Source: Branchiostoma floridae (taxonomy: Eukaryota > Chordata > Leptocardii > Amphioxiformes > Branchiostomatidae). From it: a stretch of DNA of 64,000 nucleotides. This document shows, piece by piece, positions 46,590-56,964 of this stretch (its first letter is position 1; the number at the start of each line of letters is the position of its first letter). The position numbers and the translations under genes are program-made. The stretch spans positions 1,537,299 through 1,601,298 of the forward strand of contig NC_049987.1 of the NCBI RefSeq assembly GCF_000003815.2. Direction: 5' to 3'. The notes under the pieces are model-generated. The model made no database searches, had not been told where the DNA came from, and saw nothing but the letters and a program-made list of their open reading frames with translations.

Positions 46590-47605
46590 TTTATTTATTA
46601 GGATTCTCCACACTGGAGGGTATGGCGGAACAGGTGTCAAAAGACACCTTTTGAAGCCGCCATACCTTAAACATAACAATGATACATCAAATCATAATAT
46701 ACACAAAATACAAGAACAGATATCATAATCAATGTAACGTTCAAATCAAGATATACAACATACAAAATCATATACAACACACATACATTATTGAGTCCAA
46801 ATCTATGGAATAGATATACATGTAGCCATAATATGGGGCAAAATTATCGTGGCCTTGTGGCAATGCAAGAGGCGCAACAGCATGCTAGTGACCATGTGCA
46901 AGCCTGCTCTAGCTTCAAGTTTTGTCGGAATCGGTTTTGCATAAATGTATATAGTTTTCGTTTAAAGGCAGACACATCGGACGGGCTTGTGGCTGATGCT
47001 CCCAGCCCTCTGGTTTCAACGGGACGTTTGTTCCAAATTGTGATAAGTCGTGGTGTAAATGAAGAGGCAAATGAAGAAGATCTTACTCTCTGAGGGACTA
47101 ACATGTGAGCCCTTAAACTACGTGGCGTTCTTGTAGGGAATGCAGCTAAGCTCGCTAGATCTGAATCATATACCTTTGCAAGGGACTTGACGAATACCAC
47201 AACATCAGATATCTCTCTTTGGTAAGACAGTGGTAACAAGCCTAGTCTAGATAGTCTGGACTTGTAGTCCAGGTGTTCAGCGGAGGGCCCAAGGATGTAT
47301 TTCGTTGCCCCTCGCTGTACACCCTCGATCAGGGCTGTGAGATTACGTGATGTGGGGCTCCATACTGACGAACAGTATTCCAAAAACTTCTAACAAGAGA
47401 CAAATACAATGTCTTACGTATATCAGTGTTGGAATTGTAACCTATGGAACGCTTGATAAACCCAAGCATTTGATTATCTTTGGCCACTGTTCTTATGACA
47501 TGGCTATTCCATGTAAGGTTAGATTTTACTGTGATGCCAAGGTCAGACATGCTGTCCACTACAGTCAGGTTTGAACCTGACATGTGATAGGTTCTTACCA
47601 CCGTA
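46590..47605 (-). mobile_element. CR1-like LINE, 5'-truncated, inside intron
   Basis: The minus strand encodes the end of ORF2 in two frames: TYHMSGSNLTVVDSMSDLGI then, after a shift near 47385, EYCSSVWSPTSRNLTALIEG, GLLPLSYQREISDVVVFVKS and a Cys-rich tail CTWSLACCCASC. It is closely similar to the larger LINE at 23-28 kb, including the tail. The 3' UTR has a nested hairpin at 46619-46666. It lies between exons B and C of the YWTD gene and on the same strand. Confidence 0.88.
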
Positions 47606-47701
47606 CGGACAAGAACGTCCTAACAGTATTACTGAGAGGACTTGATGTAAATGTGTATGGCCTGATGATAATGCTCATAAAGCTAAAACTACAATAATCC
47701 A

Positions 47702-47770
47702 TTTGCACTGATGATCTCCTCTACCTAAGACCACGCAATAAAAAAGTAGCAAAAATAGTTGACTTCAGTA
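47702..47770. repeat. Direct repeat, copy 1
   Basis: About 69 bp (TTGCACTGATGATCTCCTCT and following) nearly identical to 47873-47942, with indels only in the A run and one T/C change. Confidence 0.95.
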
Positions 47771-47872
47771 TAAAATCTAAGACTAAACACACGGAGTATG
47801 GTATACGGAACAATAGATTTTTTTTTAAATTTATTTTGTACACACATATATTTCATACGGATTTTGCACTGA

Positions 47873-47942
47873 TGATCTCCTCTACCTAAGACCACGCAAT
47901 AAAAAAAGGTAGCAAAAATAGTTGACCTCAGTACCTAGGGCC
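47873..47942. repeat. Direct repeat, copy 2
   Basis: Second copy of the 47702-47770 sequence, about 100 bp further on. Confidence 0.95.
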
Positions 47943-48119
47943 ATGTTGATTGATGATATGGATGGCATCCTATCAGAACACATTCTATACATATTATCTA
48001 ACTTTGGAAATTACTTTGGCATTCTATGAGATAAGTATCCGATTTCCGATTTTTTTTCTGTGGCATATTTTAGAACTGCTTTGTACGATTTACAGTATTA
48101 TGAAATGCATTTTACTCAC

Positions 48120-48282
48120 TTATTCCTGGGGTCCAGGACCAGGCCTTCAGACCGGAAGCCTGTTGACGTCAGGAGTGTCCTGGCGGACGATCCATCCATC
48201 TATGCCACAGAGATAGACTTTGCGCCAGATACAGACCAGTAGATATTACCACCAGCGTGGTCCAACGCCAGGCCATTGGCAG
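48120..48282 (-). CDS. LRP-like YWTD gene, exon B, with in-frame TAG
   Basis: A 163-nt exon between acceptor TTTTCTGCAG and a perfect donor GTGAGT. It reads ANGLALDHAGGNIYWSVSGA, then KSISVA, a TAG stop, then MDGSSARTLLTSTGF and SEGLVLDPRN. This is a textbook YWTD blade in which the position before MDGS (usually Arg or a similar residue) is a stop. Both splice phases match the neighbours (G+CT with exon A, AA+A with exon C). Either the gene has one nonsense mutation, or the base is a sequencing error or allele. All other features of a functional exon are kept. Confidence 0.85.
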
Positions 48283-48966
48283 CTGCAGAAAAGGTATGCT
48301 CATTTATTACTTATACTTATTTCGTTTTTTTAATTTATGTTAATTGTAATTAATAAGTAAAGGGAGGCCTTCGTATAATCAGAAGCTATTGGACTCCCTT
48401 GCACTGTTATGTTCCTTTGTATTTTATTGTCATGTATTTACTGTTTTTAGTTCGAAACAAATAAACAGTTTACAGATTCCCCAAAGATGTTGGGGTTTTC
48501 CCAATAGACCGACAAATCTCAGCCCAGAAATACGTAACTAAGCCCACCATGCAGTCAGTCTATTTCTGTTAACTTTGATTGCATTCTAATCTCTAAACAG
48601 ATGTCATGATTATATCACGTTTCTAGCCTTTCAAAGCCATATGCAGATGATGTCCAAGCAGATGTTAGGATCTGGTCCATGTCCTTAGCCTCTTTTTGCA
48701 ACGTTTTTCATTCTTTTGTAGAATTGTATTCTGATAAAGATTCGCCTTTTCCCACATCAACAAAAGAACAAAGATGGATTCGTACATATACTGAGATCAT
48801 CTGGATACAGCTTTCTCAAAATGTTCTGGAGAAAACTTTTTTTTCCTGAACCAAAATCATGTTTGTCATTTTGCAATGCTTACTTCTGACTTTGAATTTA
48901 GGATTACAATTGCAATTTATAACTTACTGTCGCGGGTATCTATGCTAATGGTTATCTACAACTAAC

Positions 48967-49221
48967 CATAGATTCCGGTATTTATGATGGTCTCCATGCC
49001 ACTTCCATCCCGACGAGCCCGTTTGATGTTGCAGTTCCCGCTATCTGACCAGTACACATAGTCTGTGATCGGGTCGTAATCCAGGGCTACGGGCTGTCCA
49101 ACACCTACCAGTGGAAGTGTGACCTTTGATCCGGAAGTGATGTCAACTTGCAGAATGGCATTCTCATCAATTTCAGCGACCAAGAGGAATAGCTCCCTGT
49201 TCTTACGGGACTCAAGGTTTT
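48967..49221 (-). CDS. LRP-like YWTD gene, exon A
   Basis: A 255-nt exon between ATATTTAG and donor GTTAGT. It reads ELFLLVAEIDENAILQVDIT, then VGQPVALDYDPITDYVYWSD, then SGNCNIKRARRDGSGMETII. The LFLLVAE...I strand opens the propeller, and the first full blade has VALDYD and YWSD. Sequence order and phase (two bases in, one base out) place it directly before exon B. Earlier exons, presumably EGF or LDLa modules, were not found upstream in this window. Confidence 0.9.
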
Positions 49222-49670
49222 CTAAATATGGAGGAAATCAGACTTAGAAAAATGCAACGGCTGTTTCCCAAGCAATCGCAATATTCTAAATCAGTACACC
49301 CATTCTTCGTAAACGTGTGCAATTGATTTTACGTTTAACGCTTTAACGTTGACTTTGGTGGTTTCTTGTCACTAGTAGATGGTAGAAATATAACTAATAG
49401 CCTTTTTACTATCATGGTAAGCTGTTTTTTGATCGTACAGGGCCAGGTTTTGGTCTGAGACCGTCAAAAAAGCCTGTCGCAAATCCAAAAAACACACTTA
49501 GCACTGCATTAACATAGTTAAAAACGCGTTTCTTAAATCGGCGTTTGCCGTCGATTTGTGACTATCGATAAGGCTAACATGAAACAAGCGGGGAAGTTTA
49601 TCCAAGATGTCCCTATCTCACGCAAGGTCCCATTTATGCCTGTCGCAGGTTTTTAACTTTGACTTACGTT

Positions 49671-50565
49671 ACAAAGACAGGTGAACAGAAATTAGTCAAA
49701 AAACGTGATTTGCCTGAATTCTTCACACGTTTCCATCGGCCAATATATGTAGTATACTAACAAAGACCCGATAGGGGAAATGAAGAACCATATAAGGATA
49801 TATTACAGAAATGTTACAGCTCGATGCGTTTTGACAGTTTTTGTAATCAAGCTTACGTTACCATTATTACCGCTCCAAATAGAAACAGCAGCCATGGCAC
49901 GCCCGTTATAAGAAAGGGCACAACCAGATAAGTACTTATCACCCGCAATCTCGTTCTGCAACTTGACTGTTCTATTTTTTTCACCGATTAATTGCCAAAA
50001 TTTACTTACGTTACCGCTTGACTTACGTTACCACTACCTTATGCGATATCTAGCATGCAGCGTTTGATAGGGTAATGAGGTATGATTGAAAGTCAGAGAG
50101 CATGCCAAAGGTCAGGTAACATCTCTGAGGTCCAGTTTGACATGATAGCTATAGTTCTAGTACCGTGCTGACCTTATTATGAGCGTTAGCAGGAAACATG
50201 TTTTTCCACAGATAGACATCTGCTTTCTAGGAATGGAAATGCGTAATAATTTCCTTGCAAGCATCAAACATAAAGCTTGTTAACTGTCTTTGGACCATGA
50301 TTAAACTCACAAGGGCAAAAAGTCAGTGAAATATCACTTCTTTCCTCGAAGAATCTGACATTTGGCATTGGTAACGTAAGTAAACATCGGCGTGACTTTT
50401 TGACATGAGCAATATTTATGAAAACCTAGCAATATTTGTAACTCCAAAATGTGTTTTCCAACGGATAACATGATAACAAAGTCAAAACAGTTGGCTATAT
50501 GTCGAATTCTGCACAGTTTCTTTGTCAAGTCTTCATCACACGGTAACGTAAGTAAACGTCGAGGC
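49671..50565. repeat. Cluster of six CTTACGTTAC motifs
   Basis: CTTACGTTAC occurs at about 49673, 49852, 50005 and 50022, and its reverse complement GTAACGTAAG at about 50371 and 50543. The last two extend to GGTAACGTAAGTAAAC followed by TCG after one variable base. TTTACTTACGTTACC (50001) and GGTAACGTAAGTAAA (50370) form a 15-bp inverted pair about 360 bp apart. Confidence 0.85.
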
Positions 50566-50799
50566 TATGGAGTTATCAGACTTCAAAGATGTCATAGTAC
50601 ATTGAACCCACCACCTAAAACTATATTTCTATAACTGTTGTACACATTCTACTGGAAATGCATTTTGAATTTTATCTTCTATGTAGACAAAGACGGAGAT
50701 ACAGAGGGCATATAGGGAGAGTAGGAAGGTCAGGGATGTAGATGGGTATATGAATTAAAAAGGGTGTTTAAAAAAAACACTGGCGACGTGAGGATTAGT

Positions 50800-51010
50800 A
50801 AGAAGGGAATCGCGGTACGGTTTGGACTTATTCGTTGATGTAGGTATGGAGAAGTCTTAACCGAAGCTGGTAGTTAGACTGATTACCGTATAACTGTGTT
50901 TAAAAGTGATGTAGTCTAAATTTGCTTGTCATCGTTAGACGTCATGACTGAAAGTGGAAGTAATCATCAAGGTCTTTTAAATGCGATGAAAAATGTCTGT
51001 ACTTTGTTTT
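50800..51010 (+). repeat. Dispersed repeat, copy 1
   Basis: GTGATGTAGTCTAAATTTGC and TGTCTGTACTTTGTTTT match GTGATGTAGTCCAAAGTTGC and TTTCTGTACTGAGTTTT at 58095-58210, in the same order. Confidence 0.5.
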
Positions 51011-51639
51011 ATTTATGTCATGCATGATGCAAGGCGAGGTCATTAGTTACATACTGTAATACAGTACGTTGAAATTGACATCGAAATTGAAATTTTAGCC
51101 TTTAAGTAGCACGTTTACTTAGCCATGTGCAATGCGTAAGATAGCTGTTATGCATGCATATACACACTGCATGTAGCAAGTTAGTAGGTTAGAATGTACA
51201 AACTGGGCCTATTACAAGTAAGGTATTGTTGACACGACTAGCTAGTGTATGAGCTAATAATAATTTCAGCACATATACTATAAGCACATGCACAGGTAAG
51301 TTTATGTTGGTGTTTCCAATGTAATTAGCTATTTAAGTGTAATGAAGTTATAAATTGCATATGATTGTAGATACATTACAGCCATTTAGTAAGTGGGGTA
51401 TTAGTTATAGCCTGGTGCATCTGCTAGTGAATAAGTACAGTGCGGATGGTGTCATCTATTGATAGGTAATGCTGCGTAGTGAGCTGTACATGTATACTTA
51501 GGCACTATGGCCGTCCCGCCCCACATAACCTATACAAGTTACTACCTTTGGAAGCTAGGTAGTAAATGGGTCAGTTGATGAATAAATGCAACCGCAACGC
51601 TTTGGACTAGCATGGCTAGATACGGGGAAGGATGCAGTT

Positions 51640-51785
51640 TGGAGTTTGTCAAAGTCGTGTCATATCAAACGCATCACGGGAAAGGCGTCTCGTTTGGCTC
51701 ACCACAACAAGACCTCCACCAGCCATCGGTAGAAATGGGATTCAGACCGCCGTGCAACTCCTGCTACTGGGCGAGCTGACCGAGC
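51640..51785 (+). pseudogene. Histone H2B pseudogene fragment
   Basis: One frame reads RITGKASRLAHHNKTST, matching the conserved H2B segment ERIAGEASRLAHYNKRST. After a shift the next frame reads GIQTAVQLLLLGELTE, matching EIQTAVRLLLPGELAK. Upstream, EFVK resembles the SFVND helix. The matched part is the histone-fold alpha-2 to alpha-3 region. There is no intact N-terminus, and the C-terminal helix has decayed. A frameshift and a stop make it non-functional. No other histone gene is nearby. Confidence 0.85.
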
Positions 51786-52339
51786 GAGAGTAAAAAAACA
51801 CCTACAAATGAAACGCCTGCACAGCACAACAGAGCCCATGTCATCGCTATCGGATGTAACGCACAAAGATTTATTGTCTCATCTAATTGTCTAATTAAAT
51901 ATGCAAATAAGACGACAATTCACTAGTGTAATCTATTGTCTTTATGATGGTCTTCATAACCAAAGAATGCATATATCTCGCGTAGAGGTCCTTTAGTTTG
52001 GCACATGTGGTTACATCTTATCATAAATCAGGCAAATAACTTGCACAGTAACATATTCCGCGCATGATTATGTACACATGTAACTAACGTACACACGTCA
52101 AGTAGGTAATCCCCACCATTTGTCACTATGGAATTATGATATTTTCACATTGATTGTGCAAATTAGATTCTTATCTGTACAATAAGCATATGTTAATGCT
52201 GTACCATCCATGGATTACATTACTTTACGTGCATAAAACTCCTATTATGGGAAACACTAGAGTGCAGAATTTCCTTATTATGTGTGTAAATTAAGTCATG
52301 ATTTGCATAATCAGCATGACATTACGTACCCTTCTGTCT

Positions 52340-52520
52340 AAGGCCCCGGTCACAAGGATCGTACGATTGACTGCGATGGAGGTTTTATGCGCGGTATAAG
52401 CACAGGACGTCGTAAGTCCGGGAAGAATCGGAAGCGATGGTTTAAATATATAAAGCCATGGTCACAAAGCGCATAGTGCATCGTACGATGAGGTCACGAG
52501 AGCTTAGCTGTGTCAATCGC
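52340..52520. repeat. Possible MITE end: GGTCACA plus ATCGTACGAT repeated
   Basis: CCCCGGTCACAAGGATCGTACGAT-type sequence at 52341-52367 is echoed by ATGGTCACAAAGCGC and GCATCGTACGATG at 52459-52492. The palindrome ATCGTACGAT occurs twice. No paired termini were fixed. Confidence 0.35.
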
Positions 52521-54106
52521 AGATAAATCATAGTAAATCGGGGAGCCTCTTATAACGAAAATAGAGCTGAAATGGATTTTGAACATGTTCAAAGTTTCTC
52601 CATCGGCGTACGATTTTTATTGGCCCCATAGCAGACTTCACTACGGCCATTTTTTTTCTACTGATGGCATTATATCATAAGCCTGCCATTCTGTTAGAGT
52701 TGTCCCCATGATTAAGGTTATGGTAAACTTACCCGAGACAGGCGAGAGATGAGATCTGATCTAATTATGAACCAACATGTATGTAGCCATAAAACTAATG
52801 CATGTTCCCCCGGGAAAATTTGTAATATTTTTAAACCCTCTAAAACGCAATTTCGCGCAATTTGCGAGGCAAATCATGCACTTGAGATTGGGCATCCGTT
52901 GCTTCTTTTATCGTCGTTATTATAATTGCCGACCGCCCTCTCCGCTAAAATTTCCCTTCCCTCAAATCGCGGGACTGTTTTGTCATACGTTGTAGTTTAC
53001 TTCTCTAAGTTCTAATGTATTTTATACCCGTGTTTGCAAGTACGTAACTGCCTACCGACCGAGTTTGAGGTCGGAGAGGACTTTACAGGAAACTGAATGC
53101 CCTCATGATTCAAAACCTTTGGTTTCTTTGCTTTGTGTTCATGCATACGATTTGTTAGCGTTTGTTCCCGATCCCGACCGGAATAATTTTTTGACTGTCA
53201 CTATCGCTGTAGCACCAATATCGACAGAAACATTACGTAAATTCCTACCGCGGAATTTTGCGAAACCTCCGCAGAAATATGTAAACACGCCGCTTTTATA
53301 TGCAGACTGCCCGTGAGGTGAGCGGAGAAAATACCACGCTCTATTTACCTTCCTACGAAGCCGGCGCGCTGATGGGAAAAATGACGGGGAGATGTTTATT
53401 TTCTTCCATAATTTGGAACGCTCTGGAAGACGACTGGTGACAAAATACCGTCTGTGAAACAGCCGGGAGACTTGTGAATTCGGCTATTAACGTTCACTTC
53501 TTCTCGGTGAGCTCTCGGTCTGCTTACAAGGAGGAAAGACGACGGGGGCATTTTTCATGTTAAGACTTCAGCCTGCGAAATACCCGGTTGCGTATTATTA
53601 AACCACACTTTGCTTGGCGCAACATAATTTTAAACCCATATAGCACCCTGAAATTTTGTAGTCAGAACACCCCTTTTCTCAACTTATAATTTGTTTAGCA
53701 GCGAGTGCTCGTGTTTGGGAACTACCACGCAGGACATACGTAAACCGATCCGCATGGAAAATACTGTGTTACGTGATGTTACCATGACAGCAGCCTTTAG
53801 ATGTACCGCAACGACGGGGCGTGCAGTTAACTCGCCGCCAATCACAACCAACAGCGGCGCCAACAAAGGCGGTAACGCGACAAACAAAGCCTCAAAATAT
53901 GCCCGTCCATGGTTGTGGAAATAAACGGAAATCTCCAAACTGCCGAGCCTCTGTACTTGGTATCAAATTTTCTGGAAAGGTCTTCTAAGCACTTGTCCTT
54001 TGTAAACACGGCGGGGACTATAGACTATTCAAGTATTTCACCAAGGCGTCAACCAAGAAGAATATGGCGACGACTAGGAAACTGAACATTACTCCGTCCT
54101 ACTCAA

Positions 54107-54430
54107 AGTGTTGAGATACGAGGACAAGGGGCAGCGGTGGAGTCAACTCCGACATCGATCGTCAGGGCCGCTGGGGTGACTGTCGGACACCCGGGCTTCT
54201 GCGACACAAACATCTGGTCACAGTTCTGAGCCCCCGTTGTGTCGGATCCGATTCTGGTGCCCATTTCGCTAATCCCTGTCAGTTTTAGCAGCCTCCTTTC
54301 AGATTGATCGGCCCGCAGGTCTGTTATCGTTTTAGCGCGATCATTTTGCTGTCTCCGCTCACTGACAAGATAACTGGTCCCTGGGCCCGTCCAAAATTTT
54401 TGGCTAACAATACCCCCCCCCCTCCACCAA
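54107..54430 (-). other. Unidentified open frame, coding-like
   Basis: The minus strand is open for about 105 codons without needing an ATG. It reads FWTGPGTSYLVSERRQQNDR, then AKTITDLRADQSERRLLKLT, then GTRIGSDTTGAQNCDQMFVS and QKPGCPTVTPAALTIDVG, to a stop. A helical, charged first half is followed by a Thr/Pro-rich part with three cysteines. It begins next to a C run at 54411-54421. No family is recognised. It may be one exon of a gene. Confidence 0.4.
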
Positions 54431-54589
54431 GCACGTTTTCGAAATAACTGGTTGTCAGTAGTACATTACAATTGCCCAAACGTTTGTGTTCTCTCGGTCA
54501 CCACGGATAAATTGACCCCGCCAAACACATGTTCAACATCTTAGGAGGGAAAAAAAATCTTGTTTTTTCCTTCCAGATCAAGCGAAAAT

Positions 54590-54740
54590 GGATGAGCGCC
54601 TTATCCCCCATGTGCGCTCATCTACATTAGAGGGCGGGCATAACTCCCAGCACAGTAGAAGTAGTACTGGGGAGCTTCCGATGGTATACATTTGTAGTCA
54701 CAGCTTACCAGGATAGACCATAGTAGGTGGGATAAATTTG
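54590..54740 (+). repeat. Dispersed repeat, copy 1
   Basis: GTGCGCTCATCTAC, CTTCCGATGGTATAC and TTACCAGGATAGACCATAGT parallel GTGTGCTCATCTGC, CTCCCGATGGTATG and TTACCAGGATACCCAGACCA at 62765-62915. Confidence 0.6.
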
Positions 54741-55124
54741 CAAGTTTTTTTTATGATAAGTTAGGCCACACCGATTTAATTTTATGGATGACATTCTCTG
54801 GAGACCACAAAACTAATGCGAGAGGGCGAAAAAAATTAAAATCCAGCAAATAAAAAAATGATGCTAAACCACAGGACTACAAAGGTGCTATTACGAATTG
54901 AACCACAGAACAGGGTGTATCAAAAGAAATAAGTCTTTATTTGCAAGAGGCACATGTAGGTTGCCTTGTTCATCTTAGCAGACTCAGCTGAAGTAGTCGA
55001 TATTCAATATATTGACAGGAGCGGTCAAAGAAGTACACTATTAGAAGGTATATGGTTCCAAGGACTGTGAATGATATATGACTATGATTAAAATAAGTTA
55101 AAAGGCAGTTTAAACATACATGGT

Positions 55125-55290
55125 TTATTTACTTATTAAGATTTTCCAAAATATAATGGAAGGTATGGGGTAACAGGTGTTTCTTGTTAGGAGGCACCTT
55201 TTCAAGGCCGCCATACCGAAATCATAACAAAACGATGCACCAAATAATAATACATATAGATACAATATAAGAACAAATAGCGCAAATTAG
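55125..55290 (-). mobile_element. Solo LINE 3' tail
   Basis: The sequence from TTTATTTACTTATTAAGATT through ATACAATATAAGAACAAATA matches the 3' UTR of the LINE at 46.6 kb. It keeps a nested hairpin at 55162-55217 (outer GGTATGG/CCATACC, inner AGGTG/CACCT). No ORF2 remains, so this is an extreme 5' truncation. Confidence 0.8.
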
Positions 55291-55794
55291 CGTTTGTCAA
55301 TCGAACTGACAAGTGACCTCAACCCCTTTCCCATTTCTCTTAATATTCAGGATAGAACGTCTAGCTCTTTGAATTCGAAGTTGTCTCGCTGGCCGTTGAC
55401 AGTCTTTTGCACAACTGCGCAAACATAACATCCCCTTGACGACGACAAACAGGCATATGTTGGCCTTTTGGATCGGCAATTTCCGGACTTGCGTGGAGCC
55501 CCGGAGGAGATTTTTTTTTTTGAGAACAGGCGAAAACTGAAGCGCGCGCGGATGATATCCATAAAATTAAGTCGGTGTGGCCTAAGCATTAGTGATATAC
55601 ATGCTGGAGTTGCAGTATTAGAATGTAGTCGTTGTTTTGAAATTAAAAATCTATCAGATTAGTTTCTTGGCTCTGTTCTTGTAAGTTGTAGCAATAATTT
55701 CTCTACCTTTTTAGTTACTGCTTTGTCATTTTTTGTTTTAATATAGATCTCGTGTCCAGAGTAACAGTACCCTGAATGCGAGGCACAGTTCAAT

Positions 55795-55960
55795 CATGAC
55801 TTGCAGCATTATGAAGCTAAGTAAAGGTGAATGTTATTACATGTATTATCCAAATCAGTGTCACATGTACACAATTTATGAGAAAAGAGAAAAATATCCT
55901 GCTTTAGTAGGATACGCCTTTCATACTTTGAACAACTTGTGACCTTTGGGTAGAGAAGAT
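55795..55960 (+). repeat. Dispersed repeat, copy 2
   Basis: Matches 44045-44170: TTGCAGCATTATGAAGCTAA, AAGGTGAA, AAATCAGTGTCACATG and TTTGAACAACTTGTG. Confidence 0.65.
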
Positions 55961-56008
55961 GATCCCCTGAGACAATTTGGATGTAAATGACGTCATCCTG
56001 GGACTTAA

Positions 56009-56960
56009 CCCTATTCAGACGGGGGGGGGGGGGGCTTTTGAGGCCCGCGCCTACTTTGATGTCCTATAACGCCAGAACGGCTTACGCTAGGGCCACCAAA
56101 TTTGGTGAGTTTTCCTAAAATATTGTTGGCAACAATTTAACGTAGTTTGACAAATTTTCCATATTTTCGTGTTGCCATGGCAACCGTTTGTTGACAGGCT
56201 GTTTTGCCAAAAATCACTATTTTTGGTTCTAACAATGGATTTTTCACATTTATTTGCTATATTACTGCTATTTTGTTACATAAATAAAATCTTATATTAT
56301 CTAGCATATCTTTCATAATTAAATATGCATAAATTATGCTAATTTGATGACGTCATCGGCCCAAAATCAAAGATGGCGGACCGTATGGCCAGATCAAGAA
56401 TAACGAGCTAATTATCCCTTAAAATTTCTAACTACCTGGGTTTTTTTTCATCAAAAACCATCTAAATGAATGAATTAAGTCTATTTCCATTACCCTTTGT
56501 GATTATTTGTTGCAAAAAAAGTATTTTCAAAAATTCAAGGTGGTGGATATAATATGGCGGAGCCCAGCTGGTATCTTAGATGTGTATGACGTCATTTTAT
56601 GACGTCATTTTGACGTCATTGATGTTGCTATTGGCAACGCAAGTCGTAATAAACATTATTATTCTGTTATCTGCACTTGTTGTTACATTTTTGTAGAATA
56701 ACTTGAAGTTTTCTGAGAATACCCTTTTTTCATGGGTCCGGCCAATATAATCAAATTGATGACGTCATTTTTACGTCATCTTACGTCAACGTAACGTCAA
56801 ACGTCAAAGACCTGTCAGATATTATGTCGATATCATGTCCTAAAAATTTGGCGGCCCTACGGCACGTCGTTTTAGAGTTATAGGACTTCAAAGTGGAGGG
56901 CTTCAAAAGCCCCCCCCCCCCCCCGGTCCAGGATGACCAAAAAGCCCGGTCTGAATAGGG
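56009..56960. mobile_element. TTAA-flanked non-autonomous DNA element, 952 bp
   Basis: The termini are CCCTATTCAGAC and GTCTGAATAGGG, a perfect 12-bp inverted repeat, flanked by TTAA on both sides (56005-56008 and 56961-56964). Inside each end is a long G run or C run and a GCTTTTGAGGCCC / GGGCTTCAAAAGC pair, extending the inverted repeat. It holds about five TGACGTCA palindromes and no transposase. TTAA duplication and CCC ends fit the piggyBac superfamily. Confidence 0.85.
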
Positions 56961-56964
56961 TTAA

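Noticed and set aside
53065-53316. 83-codon plus-strand frame as a gene
   Set aside because: No start context, homology or splice support. The neighbouring sequence looks non-coding.
53684-53938. THAP-type zinc finger start
   Set aside because: A CGNKRK-like phrase near 53900 is too short and lacks the following C2CH residues.
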